DNA of 35,946 nucleotides. Origin: DAOVRL01 sp964459805. Lineage in GTDB: Bacteria > Planctomycetota > Phycisphaerae > Sedimentisphaerales > Anaerobacaceae. Below the pieces are notes generated by a model. The model did not search any database. It was not told the DNA's origin and worked only from the letters and a program-made list of their open reading frames with translations. Below are positions 1-8,710 of the stretch, in pieces (position 1 is the first letter of the stretch; each line of letters opens with the position of its first letter). Made by a program: the position numbers and the translations under genes. The DNA lies in the NCBI GenBank assembly GCA_964459805.1, contig CAYWOD010000008.1, positions 1 through 35,946 of the forward strand, written 5' to 3'.

Positions 1-2985
1 TATATGGCTACTTATTTAGGCGGCGACGAAGAAGATTATGATATTATGAAAGGTCGGAGTGGTATTTTTGTTGCGGAGGGAAGCCGTGTAGCCTGGGACT
101 ACATGGTTGGCCACACTAACAACTACGAAATCGTAAAAGAATACATGGATGTTGATAATTATATCGACTATATGCTCTTGAACTTCTACGGGGGAAATGA
201 TCATGACTGGTATTCAATGCACAACTGGATCGCCGGCCGCAGGCGGGAAGCCGGCAACAAATTCATGTTCTTTATGTGGGATAATGACTTCCTTATGCGT
301 AGGTTGAACGCAAGCACCATCGATAACGGTGGACCGGCCAACATGTTCCCCGCATTAAGACAGCACGAAGATTTCAAAATACGGCTTGCAGATCGTGCCC
401 AGAAACACTTCTTCAATGACGGGATGCTTACACCGGCCAGGGTTCAAGCCGATTTCACTGAGTTGACTAATCGCATAGAAAGAATAATTATCCCCGAATG
501 TGCCCGATGGAGAGTGGAGGGAAACGAGTTTTCAAATAATCTAAACTACACTCCCGATACCCTGCAACAATCCGTTAACTGGATTAAATTCGATTGGGGC
601 AATATTCGAACTGATAAAGTTATTCAACAATTGCGAAACGAGGGACTCTTTCCGAGTATCGATGCGCCTGTGTTCAGCCGGCACGGCGGCGAGATAGCCC
701 CGACTGAGCCGCTGTCGATGACGGCCCCGGCAGGGGCGATCTGGTACACCATCGACGGGGCCGACCCGTGGGTCATTGCTGGTGGGGGCGGTTCGTCAAC
801 GACCACTACACTGCTGGACGAGGAGAAAGCCAAGAGGGTGATTATTCCCACCGAAACTTATCCCGGTGATGACACTTGGAGAAGTGATTATGGTTTTGAT
901 GATCGCACGTGGATCAGCGGTGGCGGCGGGGTGGGCTACGACAGAGGTTCGGGTTACAATAGTTACATCGACATCGACGTCAAAACACCGATGGATGAGG
1001 TGAACACGTCCTGTTATATCCGTATTCCCTTTACGTTTGCCGGTGACCCATGCGATTTCAACTATATGACGCTGAAGATGCGTTATGACGATGGTTTTAT
1101 CGCCTATCTCAATGGTACGAAGCTGGAGGAGATCAACTTTTCCGGAGAGCCGGAGTGGAACTCCGAGGCCGATACCTACCGCGAGGCGGGGGCTCAGTTC
1201 GACAACTTCGATATTAGCGCCCACCTGGGCGAGTTGCAAACGGGCAATAATCTGCTGGCTATCCACGGCCTGAACGACGCATTGAACAGCTCCGATTTTC
1301 TAATGTGTATCGAGCTGGAAGCCGGCAAGCACACATCGGGCAATGTTTCCGATAGTGCGATTGACTATACCGGTCCGATTAACCTTACGCAAAGCACGTG
1401 TCTCAAGGCCCGCGCGCTGAGCGGCAGTACGTGGAGCGCGCTGAACGAGGCGGTTTTTGCGGTCGGGCCGGTTGCGGAAAGCCTGCGGATCGCCGAGATT
1501 ATGTACCATCCGCAGGATACGAACGACCCCGGCGATGCTAATGAGGAATTCATCGAGCTACAGAACATCGGCCCGGGCCCAATAAACCTGAACTTAGTGC
1601 GTTTCACCAACGGAATCGACTTCACCTTTGGCGATCTGGAACTTGCAGCAGGCGGGCACGTGGTGGTCGTTAAGAACCATACAGTCTTTGCTGCTCAGTA
1701 TCCGGGCTTTTCCGGCGTCATTGCCGGCGAATATTCCGGAAGCCTGGAGAACCGCGGGGAGAGGATCGAGCTGGCTGACGCCATTGGCCGGACTATTCAA
1801 GACTTCAAGTACTCAGACGACTGGCGTCCAATCACCGACGGCGAGGGCTTTTCCCTGACCATAATAGACCCGGCCAATACCGACCCGAATAGCTGGGGCG
1901 AAAAAGACTCCTGGCGGGCAAGCGCATATAACGGCGGCTCGCCCGGCGAAGACGACAGCGGCATTATACCCAATCCGGGGGCCGTGGTGATTAACGAGCT
2001 GCTGGCACACTCGCCCGGCACGCTTGGGGACTGGATTGAGCTATACAACACCACAGATGCGCAAATCGACATCGGCGGCTGGTATCTTAGTGACAGTGCT
2101 TCGGCGTTGAAGAAATACAGGATAGCCGATGGGACGAAGATTGGAGCGGACAAATATCTGGTCTTCAGTGAAGATACGAATTTCGGCGAGCTCAGCACCG
2201 ACCCCGGTCGAATCAGCGGCTTCGCTCTGAGTGAGAACGGCGATGCGGTGTACCTGAGTTCCGCCGAAAGCGATGTCTTGACGGGCTACCGGGAGGCGGA
2301 AGATTTCGGCGCCTCGGAGGCGGATGTATCGTTCGGCAGATACTTCAAGCGGAGCACCGGCAACTATAACTTCGTTGCTATGAGCGTGGCGACGCCGTGG
2401 CTGCCTAACGCTTATCCGAAGGTCGGGCCTATCGTCATCAACGAGATTATGTACAACCCCGACTGGCCAGCCGGCAGCTCGTACGAAAATGACAGGTACG
2501 AGTACATCGAGCTCCGCAACATCAGCCCGGCGCCGGTGAAACTGTACGATGGCGACAAGACCCTTCCGTGGAAATTCACGGACGGAATCCAGTTTACGTT
2601 CCCGGATTGGCCGAACGAAGTGACCATTTCTGCCGGCGGGTATCTGTTAGTGGTGAAGGATATGACAGCCTATCTGTCGAGGTACGGCATTCCGCCATCC
2701 GGCGTTGTGGTGCTTGGTCCGTACAGCGGCAACCTGAGCAATGCGGGCGAGAAGGTGGAGCTTTCAATGCCGGGCGACGTGGATGAGTACGATACGCGTT
2801 ATTACATCCGGGTTGACAGGGTCAACTACAGCGACGGCTTGCATCCGGAGGATTGTCCCAGCGGCGTGGACTTCTGGCCGACCGAGGCCGATGGCGGTGG
2901 CAAATCGCTCACTCGCACAATACCGGCCAACTACGGCAACGACCCCAACAACTGGACCGCCGCTGTGCCCTCGCCGGGAGAGTGA
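1..2985 (+). CDS. CotH-kinase / lamin-tail-domain surface protein (5' end outside window)
   Basis: The reading frame is open from base 1, so the gene begins upstream. Residues are counted from the Met at base 4. Residues about 1-220 are the C-terminal half of a CotH protein-kinase-like domain, with the NGGNDHDW-like segment and the metal-binding WDNDF motif. Residues about 221-260 and 454-488 are the two halves of a chitobiase/hexosaminidase C-terminal-type domain, split by a jelly-roll-like module (about 262-450). Three lamin-tail repeats follow, each opening with a 'xxINEIMY' or 'xxIAEIMY' strand and an 'EFIELxN' strand (about 495-600, 660-760, 805-900). There is no membrane anchor or sorting signal at the C terminus. 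CotH proteins phosphorylate secreted or coat proteins, so this is probably an exported protein that acts on or sits at the cell surface. CotH genes are often found beside VTC and DUF4956 genes, as here. The domain family is clear; the substrate is unknown. Confidence 0.85.
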   Translation, partial: YMATYLGGDEEDYDIMKGRSGIFVAEGSRVAWDYMVGHTNNYEIVKEYMDVDNYIDYMLLNFYGGNDHDWYSMHNWIAGRRREAGNKFMFFMWDNDFLMRRLNASTIDNGGPANMFPALRQHEDFKIRLADRAQKHFFNDGMLTPARVQADFTELTNRIERIIIPECARWRVEGNEFSNNLNYTPDTLQQSVNWIKFDWGNIRTDKVIQQLRNEGLFPSIDAPVFSRHGGEIAPTEPLSMTAPAGAIWYTIDGADPWVIAGGGGSSTTTTLLDEEKAKRVIIPTETYPGDDTWRSDYGFDDRTWISGGGGVGYDRGSGYNSYIDIDVKTPMDEVNTSCYIRIPFTFAGDPCDFNYMTLKMRYDDGFIAYLNGTKLEEINFSGEPEWNSEADTYREAGAQFDNFDISAHLGELQTGNNLLAIHGLNDALNSSDFLMCIELEAGKHTSGNVSDSAIDYTGPINLTQSTCLKARALSGSTWSALNEAVFAVGPVAESLRIAEIMYHPQDTNDPGDANEEFIELQNIGPGPINLNLVRFTNGIDFTFGDLELAAGGHVVVVKNHTVFAAQYPGFSGVIAGEYSGSLENRGERIELADAIGRTIQDFKYSDDWRPITDGEGFSLTIIDPANTDPNSWGEKDSWRASAYNGGSPGEDDSGIIPNPGAVVINELLAHSPGTLGDWIELYNTTDAQIDIGGWYLSDSASALKKYRIADGTKIGADKYLVFSEDTNFGELSTDPGRISGFALSENGDAVYLSSAESDVLTGYREAEDFGASEADVSFGRYFKRSTGNYNFVAMSVATPWLPNAYPKVGPIVINEIMYNPDWPAGSSYENDRYEYIELRNISPAPVKLYDGDKTLPWKFTDGIQFTFPDWPNEVTISAGGYLLVVKDMTAYLSRYGIPPSGVVVLGPYSGNLSNAGEKVELSMPGDVDEYDTRYYIRVDRVNYSDGLHPEDCPSGVDFWPTEADGGGKSLTRTIPANYGNDPNNWTAAVPSPGE

Positions 2986-3063
2986 GTTGTAGGTGGAAAA
3001 CGGGGATATCCAGAGTAATCCGCAGAAAAGCGGCCTGATTCGCTGGTTTGAGGGAAAAAACTG

Positions 3064-3093
3064 TTGACTTGTATGCGGTGTGTGTGTTAGAAT
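3064..3093 (+). promoter_or_regulatory. sigma70-like promoter for the VTC/DUF4956/HlyD genes
   Basis: TTGACT (3064-3069), an 18-bp spacer and TAGAAT (3088-3093). It lies after the CotH stop codon and about 150 bp before the VTC gene, so the following three genes can be transcribed independently of CotH. The leader between promoter and gene shows no RNA motif I recognise. Confidence 0.6.
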
Positions 3094-3250
3094 AGGTAAG
3101 GTAAGAATTCTCGACAATAGGGGCGAAGAATTAAAAGAGCCCAAAAAAGCGTTACCGGAAGTTTGTCTTGCGCATCTTAGAACGGGTATGTGTCCCAATT
3201 AATGCGGCACTGAAGCTATAAGAGCCTGAAATAAATAGAGTTAAGAAGCT

Positions 3251-4153
3251 TTGTTTCCCTGGATGCAGGGTGGTTTTGTGACGAAGTCGGTTATGCGTAG
3301 AGGTGAAGAGCCACAAGAATTTACGGGGCAGCGTGCCGGATCTGGTGCCGCCAGGGGCAGTGTCGGTGCGTCAAAGAAGCAATCGAGCAAGTATTCAGAG
3401 CCGGTTGACCGCACTTTGGCGTGCCGCTTTGAACTGAAGTATCACATTACAGAGTCTAAGGCCCTGGCGATTGCCCAGTTCGTGCGGCAGCATATAGATG
3501 TGGACCGTTACTGCAAATTGCAGCGGGGCGGTGACTATCCGATTGTGAGCCTCTATTTGGACTCGGATGGTCTGGTGCTCTGCAAAGAAAGCCTGGGCGG
3601 CGTCAAGAACCGCTTCAAGCTGCGAATTCGCAGTTATACGGACGAACCTGATTACCCGTGCTTTTTCGAGATTAAGCGACGGCTCAATAGAGTTATTATG
3701 AAAAGCCGGACCCGCGTAATGCATAGCGACATTCGGAATCTGGTGTCGGGACTTCCTCTGCCGCCGCAAAACTACAATGTTGATATGAAGACGCTGAATC
3801 AGTTCCAATTGTATATGTCCAATATCCGGGCCAGGCCTACCATACTGATTCGTTACATGCGGCAGGCCTTTGAAGGCGATTCGGAAAACAGGGTGCGGGT
3901 TACGTTTGACCGAGAGCTCTGCTACAAGGTTTCGCACATACCCGAAGTCGGGCTTGGAGGCTCGGGTTGGCAGCGCAATCCGTTTACTGTCGGCGGCGTG
4001 ATTCTGGAGGTAAAGTTTACCGAGCGTTATCCCCTCTGGCTGAGCCGAATGGTAAAGTACTTTGAGCTGCGAGCGAGGTCGATATCGAAGTATGCCACTT
4101 CGCTTAAAGATTCATCTTTATTGAGGTTTTGTGCACCTCAGTTAGTGGGGTAG
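3251..4153 (+). CDS. VTC-domain protein (polyphosphate polymerase-like)
   Basis: The protein carries the series of basic and acidic motifs of the VTC catalytic tunnel: RFELKY, SLYLDSDG, RFKLRIRSY, FFEIKRR followed by KSRTRV, IRYMRQAF, RVTFDREL, ILEVKFTERYPLWL and SKYATS. In eukaryotes this domain makes inorganic polyphosphate from ATP. Bacterial single-domain homologues commonly lie next to DUF4956 and CotH genes and their product is not well established. The first ~50 residues are polar, low in complexity and outside the domain. The start is uncertain: TTG 3251 is the longest form, and ATG 3263, GTG 3278 and ATG 3293 are in-frame alternatives. Its stop is 5 bp before the ATG of the membrane-protein gene, so the two are probably cotranscribed. 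No signal peptide is visible, so it is probably cytoplasmic or membrane-associated through its partner. Confidence 0.85.
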   Translation: MFPWMQGGFVTKSVMRRGEEPQEFTGQRAGSGAARGSVGASKKQSSKYSEPVDRTLACRFELKYHITESKALAIAQFVRQHIDVDRYCKLQRGGDYPIVSLYLDSDGLVLCKESLGGVKNRFKLRIRSYTDEPDYPCFFEIKRRLNRVIMKSRTRVMHSDIRNLVSGLPLPPQNYNVDMKTLNQFQLYMSNIRARPTILIRYMRQAFEGDSENRVRVTFDRELCYKVSHIPEVGLGGSGWQRNPFTVGGVILEVKFTERYPLWLSRMVKYFELRARSISKYATSLKDSSLLRFCAPQLVG

Positions 4154-4158
4154 TGACT

Positions 4159-4854
4159 ATGGAAAAAGCCTGGCAAATACTGGAAGACGTTCCCTCAGCG
4201 GCGCTGTTTGGCCCGTACGATATCATTTTGTCGTTGTTGTTGGCTTTTCTCCTGGGCCAGGTGCTGGCCTGGGTGTATTACGCTACCCACAGTGGGTTGT
4301 CCTATTCAAGGTCTTTTGTGCAGTCGCTGATTATGATTACCGTCGTAGTAGCGATGGTTATGACCGTAATAGGCAACAGCATAATCACCGCGGTCGGACT
4401 GATGGGTGCCTTGGCGATTATACGTTTTCGTAACATAATCAAGGACACCCGTGACATCTCTTTCATTTTCTGCTCGCTGGTTGTCGGTATGGCGACAGGC
4501 TCTCAGCGATATATGACAGCGATTGTGGGCACAGTTATTCTGTGCCTGATAGCGTTGTATCTGTATATGACCGGTTTCGGCACGCATCAACCGCATAACG
4601 GTTTTTTGCGGTTCAGCTTCAGGGGCCACATAGGCCCCAGACATCCGATTCCGGGTATTCTCAAGCGTTTTTGCGGGAGTTTCACGCTCATATCGGCGCA
4701 GGACAGCGGCTTCGGGACGGCTGAGGTTGAATACGCCTATCAGTTGATGATACGAAACGCCGCAACGAATGCAGAGATGTTGTCCGCGCTCAAGAAAGTT
4801 GAGGGCATTGAGAATATCAACCTGACGATGCAGGAACAGTTGCTGGAGGTTTGA
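4159..4854 (+). CDS. DUF4956 family membrane protein
   Basis: 231 residues from ATG 4159. That start is preferred over GTG 4129, which would overlap the VTC gene. Hydrophobic segments lie at about 22-41, 55-71, 73-89, 100-112 and 118-138. The hallmark of the family is the conserved stretch GLMGALAIIRFRN followed by KDTRDISFIF. The C-terminal ~90 residues are soluble and end in a small alpha/beta region with 'ALKKVEGIENINL', which resembles an ACT/ferredoxin-like fold. DUF4956 proteins are of unknown function but are typically neighbours of VTC proteins, suggesting a membrane partner for the VTC enzyme. The stop overlaps the possible TTG start of the next gene. Confidence 0.85.
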   Translation: MEKAWQILEDVPSAALFGPYDIILSLLLAFLLGQVLAWVYYATHSGLSYSRSFVQSLIMITVVVAMVMTVIGNSIITAVGLMGALAIIRFRNIIKDTRDISFIFCSLVVGMATGSQRYMTAIVGTVILCLIALYLYMTGFGTHQPHNGFLRFSFRGHIGPRHPIPGILKRFCGSFTLISAQDSGFGTAEVEYAYQLMIRNAATNAEMLSALKKVEGIENINLTMQEQLLEV

Positions 4855-4865
4855 GCCGACGTAAT

Positions 4866-6029
4866 ATGAAAAAGATAAGCTCCAGAGATTACTTGATGGG
4901 TTTACGGGTGCACCTTCTGCCTGTCGTGGTCTGGTTCGCCACGCTGGTGTGTGTAGTTGTGCTTTTTTCTCATCGTGCGCAGCGTTATGAAGTCGTAGGC
5001 ATGGCCCAGGCCCGGGTGTACAATGTCGGACTAACGTGCAGGGCCCGTCTCAAAAGCGTTCCTGTCCAGTTGTTTGATACAGTCAGTGCCGGTGAGACAG
5101 TGGCCGTAGTCAATACCGCACCCGACGATGAACGCCTCGAGGCCGAACAGGCTGTTATCGAAGCGGAAATGGTCCACCTGGAACTCCAGTTGAGTGAGCT
5201 CCGCCAGAACTATAATGCCGAGGTAAAAAACCGCAAATCCGAATGGTTTGCTGAAAGACGGGCGTTTACCGCCGATGTAGTGATGGCCAACGTTCGTGTC
5301 CGTGAGCTTGAGGCGGTGATTGAAAGCGACCGGCCAGTGCTGGAAAAGATGCAAGCGGACAACAAAACCTTTACCATTCAAAGCCAGAGCTTGGTGGGAG
5401 CCGATACCGCCAGATATTATGAGCTGCAAGCAATGAAGGCAGACTATAACGCGCTTGTGAAGAAAATTGGAGAGAATGAGAAGCTGCTGGCCACATATAA
5501 GAAAGAGTTTGAGGAAGCGAAGGCCCGAAGAGATATATTTGACAAGGAATATGTTCCCGTTGCCGGGACCACGGATGAGGACGCCAACAATGTTAAGGCA
5601 AAGGCAATAGAGGCTTTACAGCGGCAGTGGGATGAGTTGCAAGCAAGGCGTACTGACCTGGAGCTAACCGCTCCATTCGAAGGCGTTGTCAGCCAAATTA
5701 ACGGTAGGGTGGGCGAGATTGTCTTCTTACCCGATTTGCCGATACTGACGATAACAGAAGCCGTACCCACTGAGATCATCGCCTATGCCAGCCGTGCTGA
5801 GGTAGGGCGATTTAGAAAAGATATGAAGGTGGAAGTTGTCACAAGAACTGTCCGGCCACGAATAGGAAGGAATGCCAAGGTAACCTATATCGGTCCGACG
5901 GTCGAACAAATGCCCACGAGGTTGTGGTTTGATCCGACTATTCCTGAATGGGGCCAGCCGATTCGCATTACCATACCGCCGGGTTTGGACCTTATCCCGG
6001 GCGAGGTGATAGGAATAAGGGTAATGTAG
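4866..6029 (+). CDS. HlyD-like membrane fusion / periplasmic adaptor protein
   Basis: 387 residues from ATG 4866. A TTG at 4851 overlapping the previous stop (GGAGG just before it) is an alternative start. One inner-membrane segment (about 17-36) is followed by a short lipoyl/barrel strand set (about 48-88). A long helical hairpin rich in E, K, A and L follows (about 90-260), then the returning barrel with the typical 'LTAPFEGVV' and 'GxIVFLPDLPILTI' strands (about 270-310) and a C-terminal beta domain. This is the architecture of adaptors that link an inner-membrane transporter to the outer membrane. No ABC or RND transporter gene is next to it, so it may work with the DUF4956 protein or with a distant partner. 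The operon position is clear; the transport role is inferred. Confidence 0.75.
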   Translation: MKKISSRDYLMGLRVHLLPVVVWFATLVCVVVLFSHRAQRYEVVGMAQARVYNVGLTCRARLKSVPVQLFDTVSAGETVAVVNTAPDDERLEAEQAVIEAEMVHLELQLSELRQNYNAEVKNRKSEWFAERRAFTADVVMANVRVRELEAVIESDRPVLEKMQADNKTFTIQSQSLVGADTARYYELQAMKADYNALVKKIGENEKLLATYKKEFEEAKARRDIFDKEYVPVAGTTDEDANNVKAKAIEALQRQWDELQARRTDLELTAPFEGVVSQINGRVGEIVFLPDLPILTITEAVPTEIIAYASRAEVGRFRKDMKVEVVTRTVRPRIGRNAKVTYIGPTVEQMPTRLWFDPTIPEWGQPIRITIPPGLDLIPGEVIGIRVM

Positions 6030-6094
6030 CCGGTCCAACAGTCCCACGGCATATCCAAGAACTGACGTCCGTGCACTCTTACGTTGCGAAGGCA

Positions 6095-6856
6095 TTACTT
6101 TACATTTAAGCCTCGACTTCGCAGATAATCTTTGAGCTCTTGTATGTCGATGGCGTGGAAATGGAACACCGAAGCAGCAAGAAGAATAGTCGCGCCGGCA
6201 TCGACCGCGTCATAGAAATGCTCCAGTTTCCCGGCCCCTCCCGATGCCACGATTGCGGCTGAGCACACCTCGGCCATTGTTCTTATAACAGGAAGGTCAT
6301 ATCCTGTTTTGGTGCCGTCCCCGGCCTTACTGGTCGGTAGTATTACGGGGACTCCGGAATCGTCAACTTTCCTGGCCCACTCAATGGCATCGGCGCCGGT
6401 GGCTGTCCGCCCTCCATCGATATAGACTTCGTAGCCGGACGGCAGCGACTCGTTCCGATCGACATCTATGGCAACAGTGACCTTCTCCGGGCCGAATTCG
6501 GCAACCATCCGTCCGATGACTTCGGGCTCCCTAAACGCGGCACTGCTTACGGATATCTTATCGGCGCCCGCCTGAATTACAGCCGCTGCCGAGGCAACGT
6601 CACGAATACCGCCGCCAACCGTAAAAGGGATAGTCGCAACTTCGGCCACTTTCTTGACAACATCAAGCATGGTAGGGCGATTTTCAACGGTTGCAGTTAT
6701 GTCGAGAAGAGCCAGCTCGTCGGCGCCGGCTCGGCAATATGCCAGCGCGCATTCGACCGGATCACCGGCGTCGCGAATGTTGACGAAATGAACGCCTTTG
6801 ACCACGCGCCCGTTCTGCATATCCAGGCAAGGCATGATGCTAACTTGTTTATCCAT
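6095..6856 (-). CDS. hisF: Imidazole glycerol phosphate synthase cyclase subunit
   Basis: 253 residues, the usual HisF length, with the (beta/alpha)8 barrel throughout. The catalytic acids are in place: D12 in IMPCLDMQNGRVVKG and the Asp of VAIDVDRN. The two phosphate sites IPFTVGGGIRD and IVASGGAGK are also present, and the C terminus AASVFHFHAIDIQELKDYL is typical. The enzyme uses ammonia from HisH to convert PRFAR to imidazole glycerol phosphate and AICAR, joining histidine and purine synthesis. The loop normally reading LTSxDRDGT reads LPTSKAGDGT here, so the usual Asp-Arg pair is Ala-Gly. It is a single-gene unit with its own promoter, away from other his genes. Confidence 0.95.
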   Translation of the reverse strand: MDKQVSIMPCLDMQNGRVVKGVHFVNIRDAGDPVECALAYCRAGADELALLDITATVENRPTMLDVVKKVAEVATIPFTVGGGIRDVASAAAVIQAGADKISVSSAAFREPEVIGRMVAEFGPEKVTVAIDVDRNESLPSGYEVYIDGGRTATGADAIEWARKVDDSGVPVILPTSKAGDGTKTGYDLPVIRTMAEVCSAAIVASGGAGKLEHFYDAVDAGATILLAASVFHFHAIDIQELKDYLRSRGLNVK

Positions 6857-6928
6857 TTTCGATTTCCCCGTGTTCCTTATGCTCCAGTTACTACTTTTGC
6901 CAAGTTTGATTTGCTCACTTGTCTTTGG

Positions 6929-6956
6929 ATTATAGCTTCGTTGGATGGTATTGCAA
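6929..6956 (-). promoter_or_regulatory. sigma70-like promoter for hisF
   Basis: On the minus strand, TTGCAA (6956-6951), a 16-bp spacer and a perfect TATAAT (6934-6929), with transcription expected to start near 6922, about 66 bp before the hisF ATG. Confidence 0.5.
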
Positions 6957-7010
6957 GCTTTTGGGTTTTTATCTGCCCAGGTTTAATACCATCTCACGCA
7001 AGATTTCACA

Positions 7011-7037
7011 AAAAAAAGGCCGCCCGTAAGAGCGGCC
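7011..7037 (-). terminator. Rho-independent terminator after xerC
   Basis: Read on the minus strand, GGCCGC, an 8-base loop and GCGGCC (7037-7018) are followed by seven T (7017-7011). It begins about 30 bp past the xerC stop, so it ends the xerC transcript and separates it from hisF. Confidence 0.85.
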
Positions 7038-7068
7038 CTTTCTTATTGGAGTCAATTGCTTATTGAAG

Positions 7069-8091
7069 TCAGTTGTTTATGTGCCCGCCAGGTTCGTCAG
7101 CCTCTCTCGGGTGAGCGTTTTCATAGACCTCTTTGAGTTTCGTTGTAGTTAGATGCGTGTAGATCTGTGTTGTTGAGAGCGATTGGTGACCAAGCAGCTC
7201 CTGAACGCTTCTCAAGTCTGCGCCCTTATTGAGCATGTGTGTTGCGAAACTGTGGCGCAGGGTATGCGGGCTGATTGCCGGGTCGAGTCCGGCCATTTTC
7301 AGATATTTGTCCATCTTTCGGCGGACACTGCGGGTACTGAGCCGGCGGCCGTGCTTGTTCACGAACAGGACCTTCGAGTCGAAGTTGGCGTTGCTCTGCG
7401 CGCGCTTATTCCTGAACTCCATATAATGCTGAATAATCTGCAGAGCGGACGAGCTGATAGGTGCTATTCTTTCCTTCTTACCTTTTCCCCTGATGTGCAC
7501 GACTTCACCCAAGAAGTCGACATCATCCATATTCAGCGCGACAAGCTCACTGACTCTTATGCCGGTGCTGTAGAGCGTCTCGAGAATAGCCCTGTCTCTG
7601 GCGCCGAGCCAGCTATCCATTGGGGGCGTTTCGAGGAGTCTTTTGACTTCTTCGTACTCAAGGTACCGCGGCAGCTTTTTCTCCTGCTTGGGAGTTCTGA
7701 CGGCAACGACCGGGTTGTCGCTGATTTCGTTTCTCTTGACAAGGAACTTGTAGAAGCTGCGCAGGGTGGCGAGCTTGCGTGCGATGGTGGCTTTGGAGTA
7801 CTGCTTGTCATTGAGAAAGGCCAGATAAGCTCTGACGGTGTTGACATCCGTCGAGAGAAGCAACCGGTCGATCTGGATGCTTGTCTGGGTTGCGACGGCG
7901 GTAGCGGTCCCCCCGTGGTGGTCGGGCATCGAGGTCGCTTGCCCTTCGTGGTGGGTCTCGCCGGAGGCACTTGTAAGAAACTCCCCAAATTGGCCCAGGT
8001 CGGCACCGTAACACTTTGCGGTGTGCTCGGAGAATCGCTTTTCAAATCTCAGGTAATCTAAGAACTTTTGGATGGTTGTGCTGTATTCCAT
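7069..8091 (-). CDS. xerC: Tyrosine recombinase, XerC/XerD type
   Basis: 340 residues. The N-terminal SAM-like DNA-binding domain (about 1-130) is followed by the catalytic domain with all six active-site residues: R179 (TGIRVSEL), K203 (RGKGKKER), H276 and R279 (HTLRHSFATH), H302 (LGHQSLS) and the nucleophile Y311 (QIYTHL). Xer recombinases resolve chromosome dimers at dif near the terminus. Xer proteins are usually near 300 residues; the surplus here is a ~38-residue polar insertion at about 41-78 (rich in S, T, G, H) between the first helices of the N-terminal domain. No phage or integron genes are nearby, so a housekeeping Xer is more likely than an element integrase. Whether it is XerC or XerD cannot be decided from one sequence. 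A strong terminator follows. Confidence 0.88.
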   Translation of the reverse strand: MEYSTTIQKFLDYLRFEKRFSEHTAKCYGADLGQFGEFLTSASGETHHEGQATSMPDHHGGTATAVATQTSIQIDRLLLSTDVNTVRAYLAFLNDKQYSKATIARKLATLRSFYKFLVKRNEISDNPVVAVRTPKQEKKLPRYLEYEEVKRLLETPPMDSWLGARDRAILETLYSTGIRVSELVALNMDDVDFLGEVVHIRGKGKKERIAPISSSALQIIQHYMEFRNKRAQSNANFDSKVLFVNKHGRRLSTRSVRRKMDKYLKMAGLDPAISPHTLRHSFATHMLNKGADLRSVQELLGHQSLSTTQIYTHLTTTKLKEVYENAHPREADEPGGHINN

Positions 8092-8185
8092 AATCTACCT
8101 ATCTGTCAAATCTTGTAATAAGTTTTGGTTGTTCTTGAAAGTCTCTACTCTATTTACTTGTATGCGGACGGATAACAGCACGCGA

Positions 8186-8425
8186 CTAATTTGCGTGAAT
8201 CTGTGCGTCCGAATTTTCGCTCAGTAGCTTGTCTGCCTGGCCGATGAGTGACTGAGTTAGCTTGAAACTAAGAACGGCTGCGTCAAACCAATCGAACCCG
8301 GTGCGTTCGCTTTTTGCCTGCTCGATGAGAGCATCGAGCAGATCATCTTCGTGTCCACACTCATAGCGAAAGATGAACTTTTCTGCGCCCTTGTTCAAAA
8401 CAAGCTGTCGCTTAGCGTTGTTCAT
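8186..8425 (-). CDS. Small conserved-looking protein of unknown function
   Basis: 79 residues from ATG 8425; an upstream GTG at 8470 would add 15 residues. The sequence is acidic and helical, with a tract reading FRYECGHEDDLLDALIEQA and then FDWFDAAVLSFKLTQSLI. There is no signal peptide, no membrane segment and no cysteine pair. It lies 94 bp upstream of xerC and about 285 bp downstream of the radical SAM gene, in the same orientation. The composition and clean reading frame suggest a real gene, but I do not recognise the family and assign no function. Confidence 0.55.
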   Translation of the reverse strand: MNNAKRQLVLNKGAEKFIFRYECGHEDDLLDALIEQAKSERTGFDWFDAAVLSFKLTQSLIGQADKLLSENSDAQIHAN

Positions 8426-8519
8426 TATCACAGGCAGCCTTAACTTGCGGGAGGACCCTTCCACAGACACCGGTCAGCCAGGTACTCCCCAAAACATATA
8501 TATTCTTTATCGGTATCCA

Positions 8520-8538
8520 GGCGCTAAACTAAAGCGCC
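8520..8538. repeat. Short inverted repeat
   Basis: GGCGCT (8520-8525) and AGCGCC (8533-8538) are separated by 7 bases. It is in the 285-bp gap between the radical SAM gene and the small gene. There is no T-tract on either side, so a terminator role is weakly supported. The rest of this gap shows nothing recognisable. Confidence 0.3.
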
Positions 8539-8710
8539 GGTCCAATATTTTCTTCGGTGGAAGCGATAAAATCGACGCTTCGCAAAACGCCACAAGGCTT
8601 TTATCGGCGAATAAGACGCCTGGCTTTACAAAATAGGGCGTGAATGTTGCCGGATTGAAAGTAAATTTAGGTGGATTAGGGGGCTTGCCATGGTGGGCTC
8701 AGAGACGTGT

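Noticed and set aside
7183..8061. 292-codon open frame on the plus strand opposite xerC
   Set aside because: It is antisense to a gene with all Xer catalytic residues, and its translation has no recognisable domain.
7069..8091. Tyrosine recombinase as an integrase of a phage or genomic island
   Set aside because: No attachment-site repeat, tRNA target, phage gene or excisionase is nearby, and the residue pattern fits housekeeping Xer.
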